Positions 1 to 8,698 of a DNA stretch of 64,000 bases are shown here, one piece after another. The notes beneath the pieces were generated by a model. The model saw only the letters and a list, made by a program, of their open reading frames with translations. It searched no databases and had not been told where the DNA came from. Numbering within the stretch: position 1 is the first letter of the stretch; every line of letters starts with the position of its first letter. The translations under genes and the position numbers were made by a program. This DNA comes from Anaerolineaceae bacterium (lineage in GTDB: Bacteria; Chloroflexota; Anaerolineae; Aggregatilineales; Phototrophicaceae): the NCBI GenBank assembly GCA_002699585.1, contig PABP01000038.1:682001-746000 (forward strand), read 5' to 3'.

Positions 1-212
1 TGGTCAGCTTCGCGCTGGAGACACTGGCACGTACCGGCATCGAAACGCCGTTAATCAAGCGCGTTTTGGCACGCCATGATGTGCGCGGCGGCGTGCAGCT
101 CAGTTTGTTTGGTGATGATGAGGCTGAGACAGCGGGACGCCCGCTGTTCACGGCATCGGACACAGAGAATGATGACCCGCCGCCTGATGAGGTACCGCCC
201 TATCGCTGGTGA
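1..212 (+). CDS. C-terminal fragment of a probable beta-clamp-binding DNA repair/replication protein
   Basis: The reading frame open from base 3 encodes the last 69 residues of a protein whose start lies before the window, and it stops at TGA 210-212. The tail contains QLSLFG, which matches the QL(S/D)LF sliding-clamp-binding pentapeptide known from the C-termini of DinB (Pol IV), MutS and other polymerases. An acidic, proline-rich end (DDPPPDEVPPYRW) follows. The preceding helix-like stretch (ALETLARTG) is not diagnostic. A translesion polymerase or another clamp client is the best guess, but the catalytic part is not visible, so the family cannot be fixed. Confidence 0.5.
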   Translation, partial: VSFALETLARTGIETPLIKRVLARHDVRGGVQLSLFGDDEAETAGRPLFTASDTENDDPPPDEVPPYRW

Positions 213-267
213 TGGTGGCTGTCTATAATCGCAACGATTGTTTTAGATTTATGAGCGTGAGGTGCTA

Positions 268-1272
268 ATGCGCCCTGTTCGGCGACATTTTTGGCGATTC
301 TTTATAGCTTTCCTGCTGGCCGGGTTGTTGGCAGCCTGCGAAGCCAGTACGGGCTATGTCGTGCCGACTTCGCTGCCGACAGTGACGCCGACCTTCACGC
401 CTTCGCCATCACCGACACCGGGCACGAATGCCACCCCCAGCGCGGTCCCGACGGAGGACATCGACCCGGATGCCCCGACACCCACGCCGCTATTGGGCGA
501 GGTCAATATCATTGTGGCGACTCAGGCAGCTACCCCCACCCGCTCACTTAACCCCAACGCCCCACGCATTGAGTTCTTTACATCAGACCAGTTAGTCGTT
601 AATCCAGGCAATGACATCACGCTGTATTGGTCGGTGCTGAATGTGGATCGGGCGGTGATTTATCGGCTAGATGCTGATGGCAGCCGTTCCCAGGCGTATA
701 ACGTGTTCGCAGATGGCGATTTGACGGTACCAACCCGTGCCAGTGATCGGGGACAGATTGATTTTGTGATTACGGCCAATGATAACCAGGTGGAGGCCCA
801 GCATACAGTGCTGCTGCGCTGCCCGGTGGATTGGTTCTTCTCTCCTGCGCCGGATGACTGTGCCACGGGTGAACCCGATGAAACAAATATCACTGACCAG
901 CAGATGGAACGCGGTCGGATGCTCTACGTCGAAAGCCGCGATGTGGTGTACGTGCTGTTCAATGATGGGCAGGAACCGGCGTGGCTCTCGTTCGAGAATC
1001 GCTATGATCCCGATGTGCATCCAGAGCGCGATGAAAACGCCCCACCGGAGTTTATTCAGCCGCTGCGAGAACTGGGCCTCGTGTGGCGTACCAACGATAT
1101 TGTTCGGACACGGTTGGGCCTGGGCATCGCTGAGGGCGTGGATTTTGCGGGGTTTGTGCAAGCCGCTCCGGTTGGGACCAGCCGCGAGATGCTGTATATC
1201 AGTGGCGCAGACGGCACAGTGTTGCAGTTGCTACCGGGCAACGACGAGTGGCAGATCATCGCACCGCAGTAA
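268..1272 (+). CDS. Secreted lipoprotein with Thr/Pro-rich linker
   Basis: This 334-residue protein begins with a basic n-region and a hydrophobic stretch ending in LLAAC, a clear lipobox, so it should be lipid-anchored on the outer face of the membrane. A long Thr/Pro/Ser-rich linker follows (about residues 30-95, repeated TPTP and TPSP), then a beta-rich region containing NPGNDITLYWSV that looks Ig-like. The rest is an unrecognised globular domain. I chose ATG 268 because GAGGT (259-263) sits 4 nt upstream; a GTG at 262 in the same frame overlaps that Shine-Dalgarno sequence. It is followed by hairpins and a convergent gene, so it is probably monocistronic. The biochemical function is unknown. 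Confidence 0.75.
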   Translation: MRPVRRHFWRFFIAFLLAGLLAACEASTGYVVPTSLPTVTPTFTPSPSPTPGTNATPSAVPTEDIDPDAPTPTPLLGEVNIIVATQAATPTRSLNPNAPRIEFFTSDQLVVNPGNDITLYWSVLNVDRAVIYRLDADGSRSQAYNVFADGDLTVPTRASDRGQIDFVITANDNQVEAQHTVLLRCPVDWFFSPAPDDCATGEPDETNITDQQMERGRMLYVESRDVVYVLFNDGQEPAWLSFENRYDPDVHPERDENAPPEFIQPLRELGLVWRTNDIVRTRLGLGIAEGVDFAGFVQAAPVGTSREMLYISGADGTVLQLLPGNDEWQIIAPQ

Positions 1273-1290
1273 TGTATGATTCTATTCTTT

Positions 1291-1316
1291 GTCACCTTTT
1301 TTGTAAAAAAGGTGAC
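1291..1316. terminator. Perfect 12-bp hairpin after the lipoprotein gene
   Basis: GTCACCTTTTTT and AAAAAAGGTGAC form a perfect 12-bp inverted repeat with a 2-nt loop, 19 nt after the stop codon at 1272. The T-tract lies inside the stem, so it is not a textbook intrinsic terminator. Its position at the 3' end of the plus-strand gene suggests a transcript-end or stabilising structure. Confidence 0.45.
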
Positions 1317-1417
1317 ACCAAAAAACAGTAAATTATGATGAGCTGTATTCAAGTACCCTAGCGGTATGAGCACCCTCATAAATGCAAATCATTGTCTAAG
1401 AAATTTGGGAAGAAACC

Positions 1418-1451
1418 AAAAACGGGCGATCCAGATGGGTCGCCCGTTTTT
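1418..1451. terminator. Bidirectional intrinsic terminator
   Basis: AAAAACGGGCGA (1418-1429) pairs with TCGCCCGTTTTT (1440-1451). This gives a GC-rich stem flanked by an A-run and a T-run, so it works in both directions. It lies between the convergent lipoprotein gene (ends 1272) and epimerase gene (ends 1467). Confidence 0.85.
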
Positions 1452-1466
1452 ATTTAATGCATCTGG

Positions 1467-2432
1467 TTACACAGGTGGTTTGTAAAGCGCACGGACATCT
1501 TCCGGCAAGGATTGATACCATTCAATCATGTGCTGGATGCCCTCACTGAAGGGGGTATCCGGGTGGTAACCAAGCACCCGCTGAGCTTTGTCGATGACAG
1601 CGGCGGTTTGCTGCTGATCGCCAGCACGCGGTGGCATCTTGATGGTATTAGCTGGTTTGCCCAGGATGTCCTCAACGATGGAAATGGCCTCGCCCGTCAG
1701 GATGGAGGTATTGTTGCCAATGTTGAAGATTTCGCCAACACAATCGTCATGGTCCAGGGCGGTGATGAAGGCTTTGACGATGTCCCCCACATATGTGAAG
1801 GAACGACTGTGCCCCAGGCTGTCTTCGTACAGCGGGAAGGGGTTGCCATCCACGATGCTATGGATCAGACGCGGATAGAGCTTATCGGGACGTTCACGCG
1901 GACCATAGACCGAGAACAAACGAAATGACACTGCCGGGAAGCCAGAGGCGCGCTGCATCGCCAGGACAAGCTGCTCAGCACCGAGTTTGGTCACGCCATA
2001 GTAGGAAATCGGCTCGGCGGCGACATCTTCCGGGCTGGTGGCTTTCTTACCATAGATGGACGATGTGGCTACATTGACGAAACGCTTGATCGTCTTGACG
2101 TCACGCAGCGCTTGCAGCAAGTTGTAGGTCGCATCCAGGTTGTTGCGGACGTAAGTCTGGTAGCTGACTTTGCTGGAAATACCGGGTTGGGCGGCACAAT
2201 GGAAAACCGCTTCGACATCTTTGACAGCCTTGCTGAGGTCATCACTAGCCAGGTCGAGCGTATATAATTTGGCCCCCTGAGCGATGATCTGGTCGGCATT
2301 GTGGCGCTTGATCGCTTGGGCATAGTAGTTATTGAGGTTGTCGATGACAACCACATCGTGGCCATCGCGCAGCAGCGTTTCCGCCAGATGTGATCCGATG
2401 AAACCGGCTGCCCCTGTAATGAGTATCTTCAT
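1467..2432 (-). CDS. NAD-dependent sugar-nucleotide epimerase/dehydratase
   Basis: This is a 321-residue extended short-chain dehydrogenase. The N-terminus has the Rossmann motif GAAGFIGSH, which binds NAD. The catalytic residues are visible as VATSSIYG and SYYGVTK (the Y-x3-K pair, near residue 145). Length and motifs match UDP-glucose or UDP-glucuronate 4-epimerases and dTDP-glucose dehydratases; the exact substrate cannot be read from the sequence. It is the last of four minus-strand genes (glycosyltransferase, sugar transferase, CdsA, epimerase), so a role in supplying sugar nucleotides for surface glycans is inferred. A strong terminator follows it. Confidence 0.88.
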   Translation of the reverse strand: MKILITGAAGFIGSHLAETLLRDGHDVVVIDNLNNYYAQAIKRHNADQIIAQGAKLYTLDLASDDLSKAVKDVEAVFHCAAQPGISSKVSYQTYVRNNLDATYNLLQALRDVKTIKRFVNVATSSIYGKKATSPEDVAAEPISYYGVTKLGAEQLVLAMQRASGFPAVSFRLFSVYGPRERPDKLYPRLIHSIVDGNPFPLYEDSLGHSRSFTYVGDIVKAFITALDHDDCVGEIFNIGNNTSILTGEAISIVEDILGKPANTIKMPPRAGDQQQTAAVIDKAQRVLGYHPDTPFSEGIQHMIEWYQSLPEDVRALYKPPV

Positions 2433-2561
2433 AGACGCAATAACCCGCCTTTCTAAATGTGAACATCTGTGTTGAGATGATGATTTGCATGAACAGTCTG
2501 CATAATCAGAGGATAAAACCTCTCTTCATTATGCGTTGAACTCATAGGTTGGACCGTTAAG

Positions 2562-3461
2562 TTACAGCCAAACGAGGCCGTTCAGCAAGAGGTAACCATA
2601 GAACAGCACCGTCACGAGCAGCATGGCGTCAATGCGGTCGAGGACACCGCCATGCCCTGGGAAGGGATTGAGTCCGACGACGCCGGAGTCCTTGACGCCA
2701 AAATAGCGCTTGATGGCAGACTCTAGCAGGTCGCCGACAATGGCTGTGATAGGGGCGATCACTATCAAGATGAACGCGCCAACATCAAGTAGCTGTGCCT
2801 GGATCAAGACCAGTGAAGCGAAGAAAATGCCAGCGAGTACGCCGCCGATAGCGCCTTCGACGGTTTTGCTGGGCGACAGGTGCGGCGCAAGCGGCGTTTT
2901 ACCAAAGGCGCGTCCCGCCAGATAGGCAAATGAATCCGTGCCCCAGGTCGCGAACAAGAGCGCATACAACCACTGGATACCATCGGGTTGGCTGCTGCGT
3001 ATGGCGATGAAAAAACCAGTCGGGAAAGCGATATAGAGAATGCCGCCGAGGGTCGTCAGGGTGCGCAGCAGGCTGCGATTAAGATCATGGCTGCGGAACC
3101 ACTCCAGCACGAGGCTGGCTATAATAATGAAGGCTAGCGCCAGCATCCATAATTCACGGACCTGGAAGTGAAAGGCCAGCACAACCACAATCGCCGTCAC
3201 CAGGCCCAGGAGCGTATTCCCAGGCAAACCACGCTGCTGCTCCATATGGTAGAACTCAATGGTGCCAATGACCGTCAATGCGAGGGCAACAATCGTCAGC
3301 CACCATCCGCCAGCAAAGGTCACGAAGATGATGGCTGGTAGCAAAACCAGACCTGTCATGATCCGAACAGCCAAATTGGACACACTGCGCCGGGGCTGAT
3401 TGCTCGGTCGTGGCGATTCGTCTGAGGGAGTCTGCACGTTACTATCTGTGACGGTAGTCAT
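2562..3461 (-). CDS. cdsA: Phosphatidate cytidylyltransferase (CDP-diglyceride synthase)
   Basis: CdsA makes CDP-diacylglycerol from phosphatidate and CTP, the branch point of phospholipid synthesis in the membrane. The protein has about eight hydrophobic segments. It carries the family signature: SPSKTVEG in the middle, then SAIKRYFGVKDSG and PGHGGVLDRIDAM near the C-terminus, with the conserved K-R, K-D, H-G-G and D-R-x-D residues. I prefer the start at 3461 (MTTVTDS, 299 residues). A GTG at 3506 would add 15 residues, but neither start has a good Shine-Dalgarno. The 35-residue hydrophilic, Ser/Pro-rich N-terminus is a lineage extension. Confidence 0.92.
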   Translation of the reverse strand: MTTVTDSNVQTPSDESPRPSNQPRRSVSNLAVRIMTGLVLLPAIIFVTFAGGWWLTIVALALTVIGTIEFYHMEQQRGLPGNTLLGLVTAIVVVLAFHFQVRELWMLALAFIIIASLVLEWFRSHDLNRSLLRTLTTLGGILYIAFPTGFFIAIRSSQPDGIQWLYALLFATWGTDSFAYLAGRAFGKTPLAPHLSPSKTVEGAIGGVLAGIFFASLVLIQAQLLDVGAFILIVIAPITAIVGDLLESAIKRYFGVKDSGVVGLNPFPGHGGVLDRIDAMLLVTVLFYGYLLLNGLVWL

Positions 3462-3568
3462 GACTTCAGTTATCTTATATGGCGACGAACGACTCCATCG
3501 TATCACACAAATACGATACTCAGCCAGTTTTTATGACCATTGCTCATGACGAGTCTGGGTGAACACGA

Positions 3569-5017
3569 CTAATATGCCCCACTGCGCAGCAAGACACGGG
3601 GTACTGTCCGCAGCAAGATTTGAATATCGAGCTTGAGCGACCAGTTTTCTATGTAATAAATATCGAGCAGGCACATTTCATCAAAAGGAATGTCGCTGCG
3701 TCCGCTAACCTGCCAAAGGCCCGTAATACCAGGGATGATATTCAGGCGGCGTTTGTGCCAGGGTTCATAAAGTGCGACTTCATCCGGCATCGGTGGGCGT
3801 GGACCCACCATGCTCATTTCCCCGCGCATGACGTTGATGAAATTAGGCAGTTCATCCAGGCTCAACTTACGCAGGAATTTGCCTACCCGCGTGACGCGCG
3901 GGTCATCGACAATCTTGGGATGACGCGGATCGAGGTTGTTATCTTCAATGACCTGACCGCGCAGTTCATCGGCATTGGTGATCATCGTGCGGAACTTGTA
4001 CATCATGAATTCACGGCCATTTTCCCCGATGCGCCGCTGCTGATAGAGCACAGGTCCTTCGCTATCCAGACGCACGGCTATGCCGGTAATGATGAGCGTC
4101 GGTAACCAGACGATGGCTGTGAGGACTACAAATGTCAGATCGAGTGCACGTTTGAACAGGCGATTGGCCCCGCCAAATTTCTCCTGGGTGGAGATGCCTA
4201 GCAGCGGAATGCCATCCAGCGTTTCTACGTGGACCTGGCGCATGTTGAGCTGGAAAATATCGGGCACAAGTCGGACTTCCACACCTGTCTGGCGGCAGGT
4301 ACGCACAATGTCCAGGATGTGATCGTAGTGCTTCCAACGCAGGGTGGAGATGACGATATCGACGCCCTGGGTGCGGATGGCGCTGCGCAGGTTGCGCGTA
4401 TTGCCCAAACCGGGCACGCGGCCTATGTCGACATCACCCTTGGTGGGGTTGTCATCCAGGTAACCGATGACCTTGTAGCCGAGTTCCGAGCGGGCCAGAA
4501 TCGCACGCAGGACGGCCTGCCCGGTATCGCCCATGCCGACAATCAACACGCGCTGGACGCCGATACCTTTACTGCGCAGGTAGGCCAGTACCCAGCGCCG
4601 AATCACACGCGCTGCTGAGAGCAGCCCCACTGTCAGGGCGGCCACGTAGATGAGCATCAAACGGCTGGTGACGAGCGGTTGGAAGGCATAAAAGGCAGCC
4701 AGCAGGATCATCGTGCCGAAAGCGACCCCATTACCAATGATGGTCACTTCTTCCAGCCAACTGCGTTCTCGGACGTTGCGATAGAGGCCGTTGTTGCTGT
4801 AATTCAGGTACAAAATGGCCGTGAACAGCAGCGCATATGGAATGTAAGGTGTGAATTGGCGTTGGAAGGGATCAAGGACAGGGCGAATGATTTGTAGGTC
4901 GTAACGCAGGATATAGCCGAGAGCGAACGCTAAAAACGCCAGTACGACATCAACGACTGGGAACAACCAGCGCGGCTCTACCGCGTTTTCTTCGGGTAAG
5001 GTCTGGGATGTACTCAT
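3569..5017 (-). CDS. Undecaprenyl-phosphate sugar phosphotransferase (exopolysaccharide initiating enzyme)
   Basis: This 482-residue membrane enzyme belongs to the polyprenyl glycosylphosphotransferase family (WbaP/WcaJ type), which puts the first sugar phosphate on undecaprenyl phosphate. The N-terminus has about four hydrophobic segments. A central Rossmann-like domain starts at [13 protein letters not shown]. The C-terminal bacterial sugar transferase domain begins at KRALDLTF and shows [33 protein letters not shown] and [13 protein letters not shown], all core motifs of the catalytic part. It is 38 nt downstream of the glycosyltransferase gene at 5056-6174, which fits a shared exopolysaccharide function. 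The transferred sugar is not known. Confidence 0.93.
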   Translation of the reverse strand: MSTSQTLPEENAVEPRWLFPVVDVVLAFLAFALGYILRYDLQIIRPVLDPFQRQFTPYIPYALLFTAILYLNYSNNGLYRNVRERSWLEEVTIIGNGVAFGTMILLAAFYAFQPLVTSRLMLIYVAALTVGLLSAARVIRRWVLAYLRSKGIGVQRVLIVGMGDTGQAVLRAILARSELGYKVIGYLDDNPTKGDVDIGRVPGLGNTRNLRSAIRTQGVDIVISTLRWKHYDHILDIVRTCRQTGVEVRLVPDIFQLNMRQVHVETLDGIPLLGISTQEKFGGANRLFKRALDLTFVVLTAIVWLPTLIITGIAVRLDSEGPVLYQQRRIGENGREFMMYKFRTMITNADELRGQVIEDNNLDPRHPKIVDDPRVTRVGKFLRKLSLDELPNFINVMRGEMSMVGPRPPMPDEVALYEPWHKRRLNIIPGITGLWQVSGRSDIPFDEMCLLDIYYIENWSLKLDIQILLRTVPRVLLRSGAY

Positions 5018-5055
5018 AAATTCGATGTACTCATAAGACCAAAGGCGTCACTGGC

Positions 5056-6174
5056 TCAATCCAGGGCGCGTTCATAGCTCTCAATCGTCCGTTTTGCTGT
5101 TTCTTCCCAGGTAAAGGAAGCCGCTTTGCGCAAACCAGCGGCGCTGGCTGTCTCACGCCAAGCAGCGTCATCACGCGCCTGATGCAAGGCAGCGACCCAG
5201 GCATCAACCTCATGGGGCGGCAGCGTCATTCCGGCTCCTTCTGCCACTTCTGGCAGGGACGACACGTTGGAGGTGATGACGGGCGTACCGCAGGCCATTG
5301 CTTCTAATACAGGCAGTCCGAACCCTTCAAAAACAGTGGGGTACAGGAAAACCTCGGCGCTATTGTACCAGAGGGCAATGTCCTCGGAAGGGATAAAACC
5401 GGGTGTCGAAATGCTGTCTGTAAGATCATACTTGTCGATGGCTTCGAAGATGGGTTCGTAATCCCAACCTTTGCCGCCAGCCAGGACTAATGGCAGACGA
5501 TCATCCGCTGGGAGTTGCGCATAGGCTTCGATGAGTGTCAGCAGATTTTTGCGCGGCTCCAATGTCGCCAGGAACAACCAGAAGCGCTCCGGCAGGTTGT
5601 GAGCGGCTTTGAAAGCGGCGATGTCCTCGGCAGATGCAGGGCGGAAACGGTCGTGGTCATAGCCCAGTTGGGTGACGTCAATTTTGTCGGCAGGCAAGCG
5701 CAACAGCTCGACAAGGTCGTTTTTCGTGCTGTGGCTGATAGCTGTGATACGACGCGCCATGCGACAGCTTTTTTCAGTGAAGGCCTGTAAATACAGGCGA
5801 CGCGCACGGCTCAAGCGCTCTGGGTAGCGTAAAAAGGTTAGGTCATACACGGTGACAACGGTCGGAAGCGGAGAATAGGCAGGGGCGACAAAGGCCATCG
5901 CATGGTACAAGTCGAATTGGCGCAGACTACTAGCCTGTAAAACCTGCTCCCAAAAGATACGCTTAAGCGGCGAGGTGGTATCAAATGGCGCGTGCTGGAG
6001 CCTGATACCCGGATAGTCTGTATCGATCCGAGGGCTGACCATGGCCGTAAAGCGCCAATCCGCTGGGGCCTGGGCAGGCAGATGAACCAGCAGATTATGA
6101 ATCACGTTATGGATACCAGCAGCACGATAGGTGCCTTCTGGCGCAAGTAGTTGAGCATTCAGTCCAATGTGCAT
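5056..6174 (-). CDS. GT4-family glycosyltransferase
   Basis: This 372-residue GT-B fold enzyme is probably cytoplasmic or membrane-associated. The N-terminal domain begins MHIGLNAQLLAPEGTYRAAG, a start typical of GT4 mannosyl/glucosyltransferases. The C-terminal nucleotide-sugar domain has LATLEPRKNL, then the E-x7-E element EGFGLPVLE followed by AMACGTPVI, the donor-binding signature. It is the first gene of the minus-strand glycan group, directly upstream of the lipid-linked sugar transferase. A promoter with its -10 box only 8 nt before the ATG suggests a nearly leaderless mRNA. The acceptor and donor sugars are not deducible. Confidence 0.9.
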   Translation of the reverse strand: MHIGLNAQLLAPEGTYRAAGIHNVIHNLLVHLPAQAPADWRFTAMVSPRIDTDYPGIRLQHAPFDTTSPLKRIFWEQVLQASSLRQFDLYHAMAFVAPAYSPLPTVVTVYDLTFLRYPERLSRARRLYLQAFTEKSCRMARRITAISHSTKNDLVELLRLPADKIDVTQLGYDHDRFRPASAEDIAAFKAAHNLPERFWLFLATLEPRKNLLTLIEAYAQLPADDRLPLVLAGGKGWDYEPIFEAIDKYDLTDSISTPGFIPSEDIALWYNSAEVFLYPTVFEGFGLPVLEAMACGTPVITSNVSSLPEVAEGAGMTLPPHEVDAWVAALHQARDDAAWRETASAAGLRKAASFTWEETAKRTIESYERALD

Positions 6175-6182
6175 AAGCGCGG

Positions 6183-6210
6183 ATTATACCCGTATGATTG
6201 GCAGAGACAA
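6183..6210 (-). promoter_or_regulatory. Sigma-70-like promoter giving a nearly leaderless glycosyltransferase mRNA
   Basis: On the minus strand TTGTCT (6210-6205) and TATAAT (6188-6183) are separated by 16 nt. Only 8 nt lie between the -10 box and the ATG at 6174, so the transcript should begin at or within one or two nucleotides of the start codon. No Shine-Dalgarno sequence is possible in that leader. Confidence 0.6.
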
Positions 6211-6222
6211 AAGGCGACCGCC

Positions 6223-6746
6223 CTACGTTGTCATCTGCGCGGCGATTTGATAGAGGGCGGCAACATCACCGCGCCCCTGTTGATTAAAACGGTCAACGGC
6301 GATTTGTAGCGGAACCACTGCTACCTTACTGATGGTTTCGCCATCTTGCGGGTTAAGTGGTTGGCCAACGCGGGTCACATCGCCAATAACAACATAACGG
6401 TAAAAAATCGGGTGCGGCAGATGCGGGCGATAAGGTGCGTCGGCCTGATTGTGACAGCGCCAAGCCCCAAGCGGCTGGTGGGCGTTGCCCCGGCCTCTTC
6501 CATCAGTTCACGCTTAATAGCCTGGAGATAATGCTCGTCCGGCTCAAGGGTGCCACCCGGCATTTCCCAGGTTTGCCAATCTTCAGCAAAGACCATCAGC
6601 CAGCCGTCGCCACAACGCGGCACCACGTTCACATTGGCGATGAGATGGGACTGCGGCGGGGCCTTCAGCAGCTTGAACTGCACATCGGTCGTCCCAAACC
6701 AGAAACGGGGACGGAACAGCTCAGGATAGTCATGCGGTGCAATCAT
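6223..6746 (-). pseudogene. Nudix hydrolase gene with a one-base frameshift
   Basis: The N-terminal frame contains a complete Nudix box (G-x5-E-x7-R-E-L-x-E-E-x-G-A, in the segment starting GGTLEPDE), but then runs into an early stop at 6375. The natural continuation is in another frame: residues GAWRCHNQADAPYRP onward, through FYRYVVIGDV, to a TAG at 6223-6225. That continuation looks like the usual C-terminal half of this family. The two frames join if one G is added to the G-run of SRLG (C-run at 6465-6468 on the plus strand). The result is either a real inactivating frameshift or a homopolymer sequencing error. The gene overlaps the oxidoreductase stop as ATGA, so the two are translationally coupled. 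Confidence 0.8.
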
Positions 6747-7684
6747 GATTGGAGGTACTCCATCATGGTGTGGGCGGCATCACGCCCTTGCTGAATCCGT
6801 TCATCAAGGCGATGGACACCACGCCACATGGGATGCTCCAGACAGTAATCGCTGCCGATGAGAGCCATCCCCGGCGGCAGTTGGGCACGTATCTGGCGAA
6901 CGCGCTCGTCATGGGCATCATCATAGGACGACAGCATGTCAGCTTCTGGCCAATGGGCGATGTACTGTGTTACCGGTTCACCCAGGTCGTACTGGGCGCG
7001 TATCAGGTTGATGATCGACTCATGTTTGCTTTGGGGTGCGAAGCGCATACCAAATTGTAGCAGCGTATGGCCGGCAGGGACGCGTGGACTGTCATCGACG
7101 CGGTTGATGAAGGCAAAGCCAGGGTCCGGCGGTGAGTAGATGGCAGGCAGGTCAGCCGTTGGGTAAACCAGATTGACGCGATGCAGGCTGTCATAGTAGT
7201 AGTCAGCAAGCTGTAGGGCGATATCTTGACGCAGATTGAACAGCATACGTTCCGCGTAACGAGCCGGAGCTGCGATGATGATGGTTTTGGCATCGAACAT
7301 GAGGCCATTTTCCATGCAGATGGCATAGCGCCCGTCGATTTCACCCAGGCTGCTGACGGCCATACGCATCAGGCGCGGTCCGGTCAGGCAGTCGGCGATA
7401 GCGTCGATCAGCGTTTGTGTGCCACCATTGAAGATAATTTTGTCTTTTTCCACATGCGTGATAGCCTCGACCAGATCGAGATCGTGCAGCATGTCAGTAG
7501 GCAGACTATCGAACAGCACGAAGGCCCCACCATCCATGATACAGCCATCCTGGGTCACACTATGGATGCTGCCCCCCAGGTGGCGCTTCACTTCGATCAG
7601 AGTATAGTCGATCTGCTGTTTTTCCAGTTCGTAAGCCGCCGCTAACCCACTCAGGCCGCCGCCTATAATGACCACATCGCGCAT
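6743..7684 (-). CDS. FAD-dependent amine oxidase/protoporphyrinogen oxidase-like protein
   Basis: This protein of about 313 residues starts with the dinucleotide-binding motif VVIIGGGLSGLAAAYELE, followed by an acidic residue and HLGGSIHS, as in flavin amine oxidases and HemG/HemY relatives. The C-terminal FAD-contact region reads HRLDERIQQGRDAAHTMMEYL. It is shorter than typical amine oxidases (about 450), so the substrate domain is reduced. I chose ATG 7684 (MRDVVIIGGG) over the upstream ATG at 7750 because Rossmann proteins normally begin right before the first strand. Its stop overlaps the start of the Nudix gene. The substrate is unknown. Confidence 0.8.
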   Translation of the reverse strand: MRDVVIIGGGLSGLAAAYELEKQQIDYTLIEVKRHLGGSIHSVTQDGCIMDGGAFVLFDSLPTDMLHDLDLVEAITHVEKDKIIFNGGTQTLIDAIADCLTGPRLMRMAVSSLGEIDGRYAICMENGLMFDAKTIIIAAPARYAERMLFNLRQDIALQLADYYYDSLHRVNLVYPTADLPAIYSPPDPGFAFINRVDDSPRVPAGHTLLQFGMRFAPQSKHESIINLIRAQYDLGEPVTQYIAHWPEADMLSSYDDAHDERVRQIRAQLPPGMALIGSDYCLEHPMWRGVHRLDERIQQGRDAAHTMMEYLQS

Positions 7685-7773
7685 AAAGAAACTCGCATTC
7701 TTGCCAGGATAAACAGTCGCAATCACAGAGCAAAAATCCGATGATTGCATCCGACTATAGTACCGTCAGTCGC

Positions 7774-7815
7774 TTGCTGCGTGAAGCCTGCTCATGTAAA
7801 ATAGAACATAAGTTC
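7774..7815 (+). promoter_or_regulatory. Promoter with overlapping GAAC-N4-GTTC operator (SOS-box-like)
   Basis: TTGCTG (7774-7779) and TAAAAT (7797-7802) are 17 nt apart. One base after the -10 box lies the perfect dyad GAACATAAGTTC (7804-7815). The dyad fits the GAAC-N4-GTTC core of LexA boxes known from Gram-positive bacteria. The same arrangement recurs at 51525-51565. A repressor bound here would cover the transcription start of the gene at 7832. Confidence 0.6.
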
Positions 7816-7831
7816 ATATCAGGAGGCGAAC

Positions 7832-8656
7832 ATGGTCAGTCTGGAGCAGGCACGCAATTATGTCTATGAGCACGGCACATTATGGGAACGCGCCCTATTT
7901 TCGTATTTATTTGAGGACGGGTCGCTAGATCGGCTGCACCAATGCCTATTTGCGTATAAAAATGCCGACAACGGCTTTGGTCATCGCTTCGAGCACGACC
8001 TGAGCTTCCCTGGCTCCAATTCCACCGCGCTGGAATATTTGCTCTCGACGCTGCGGCGATTTGACGTGCCTGTGGGCAGCCTGCTGGATGGCACGGCGCA
8101 ATGGCTGGAAGATCAACTGGCTGAAGATGGAAGCATCACGCCGCCGGAGGGTTTGGCTGAATATCCGCTTGCTCCCTGGTGGGCCGCCTGGGGCGCACAA
8201 CCCGCGCCGGATAGCATCGTCGGCAACCTGGCGCATTTTGGCCAAGCGACTGCCAAGTTATTGGATTCGACCCAAAAGTGGGCGCTAGCCCATCTGACCG
8301 TTACAGATATTCAAGAGATCGAATGGCTGTTTATGGCCTATCATCCCTATGAGTACTACACAGCAGTTAAGGATGTCCCCGGTCATGAAGGGCTATTAGA
8401 CGCGACATATGCGCATATCGCTTCCCTGGCGAAAGCTATGCCTGATGACCAATCCTATACGCTGTTTGCCTTCGTGCCGGGGCCGGACGCCGCCATCGCG
8501 CAGATGATCCCGGATGTGGTCGAGAAAGCGCTCGATCATATCGAAGCGACGCAAGAGGATGAGGGCCATTGGCGCGATCAACATGGGCTGGCGCAGTGGT
8601 ACCCGATGGTGACGATTAGCAACCTATACGCGCTTAAGCAGTTTGGTCGGCTATAG
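7832..8656 (+). CDS. Conserved hypothetical protein, alpha/alpha-toroid-like
   Basis: This 274-residue soluble protein has no signal peptide or membrane segment. It is preceded by a strong AGGAGG (7820-7826). It is helical, with aromatic and acidic motifs at intervals: NADNGFGHRFEHDL near the N-terminus and EDEGHWRDQHGLAQWYP near the C-terminus. These resemble the QW/GxW-type repeats of prenyltransferase and squalene-cyclase-like alpha/alpha barrels. That assignment is a fold guess, not a function. The gene stands alone behind a promoter that carries a LexA-like dyad, so damage-responsive control is possible. Confidence 0.65.
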   Translation: MVSLEQARNYVYEHGTLWERALFSYLFEDGSLDRLHQCLFAYKNADNGFGHRFEHDLSFPGSNSTALEYLLSTLRRFDVPVGSLLDGTAQWLEDQLAEDGSITPPEGLAEYPLAPWWAAWGAQPAPDSIVGNLAHFGQATAKLLDSTQKWALAHLTVTDIQEIEWLFMAYHPYEYYTAVKDVPGHEGLLDATYAHIASLAKAMPDDQSYTLFAFVPGPDAAIAQMIPDVVEKALDHIEATQEDEGHWRDQHGLAQWYPMVTISNLYALKQFGRL

Positions 8657-8669
8657 ACTGTGTCGAGGT

Positions 8670-8698
8670 TTGACCCTGCTAGCGGGCACAGGTAAGAT
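8670..8698 (+). promoter_or_regulatory. Sigma-70-like promoter of the Eis-like gene
   Basis: TTGACC (8670-8675) and TAAGAT (8693-8698) are separated by 17 nt, 48 nt before the ATG at 8747. An inverted repeat, CTAGCGGG (8679-8686) and CCCGCTAG (8730-8737), spans the region from the promoter spacer to the Shine-Dalgarno AGGAG. Confidence 0.55.

Noticed and set aside
1291-1316. Perfect inverted repeat as an insertion-sequence end
   Set aside because: No partner copy or transposase nearby; it is better explained as a transcript-end hairpin.
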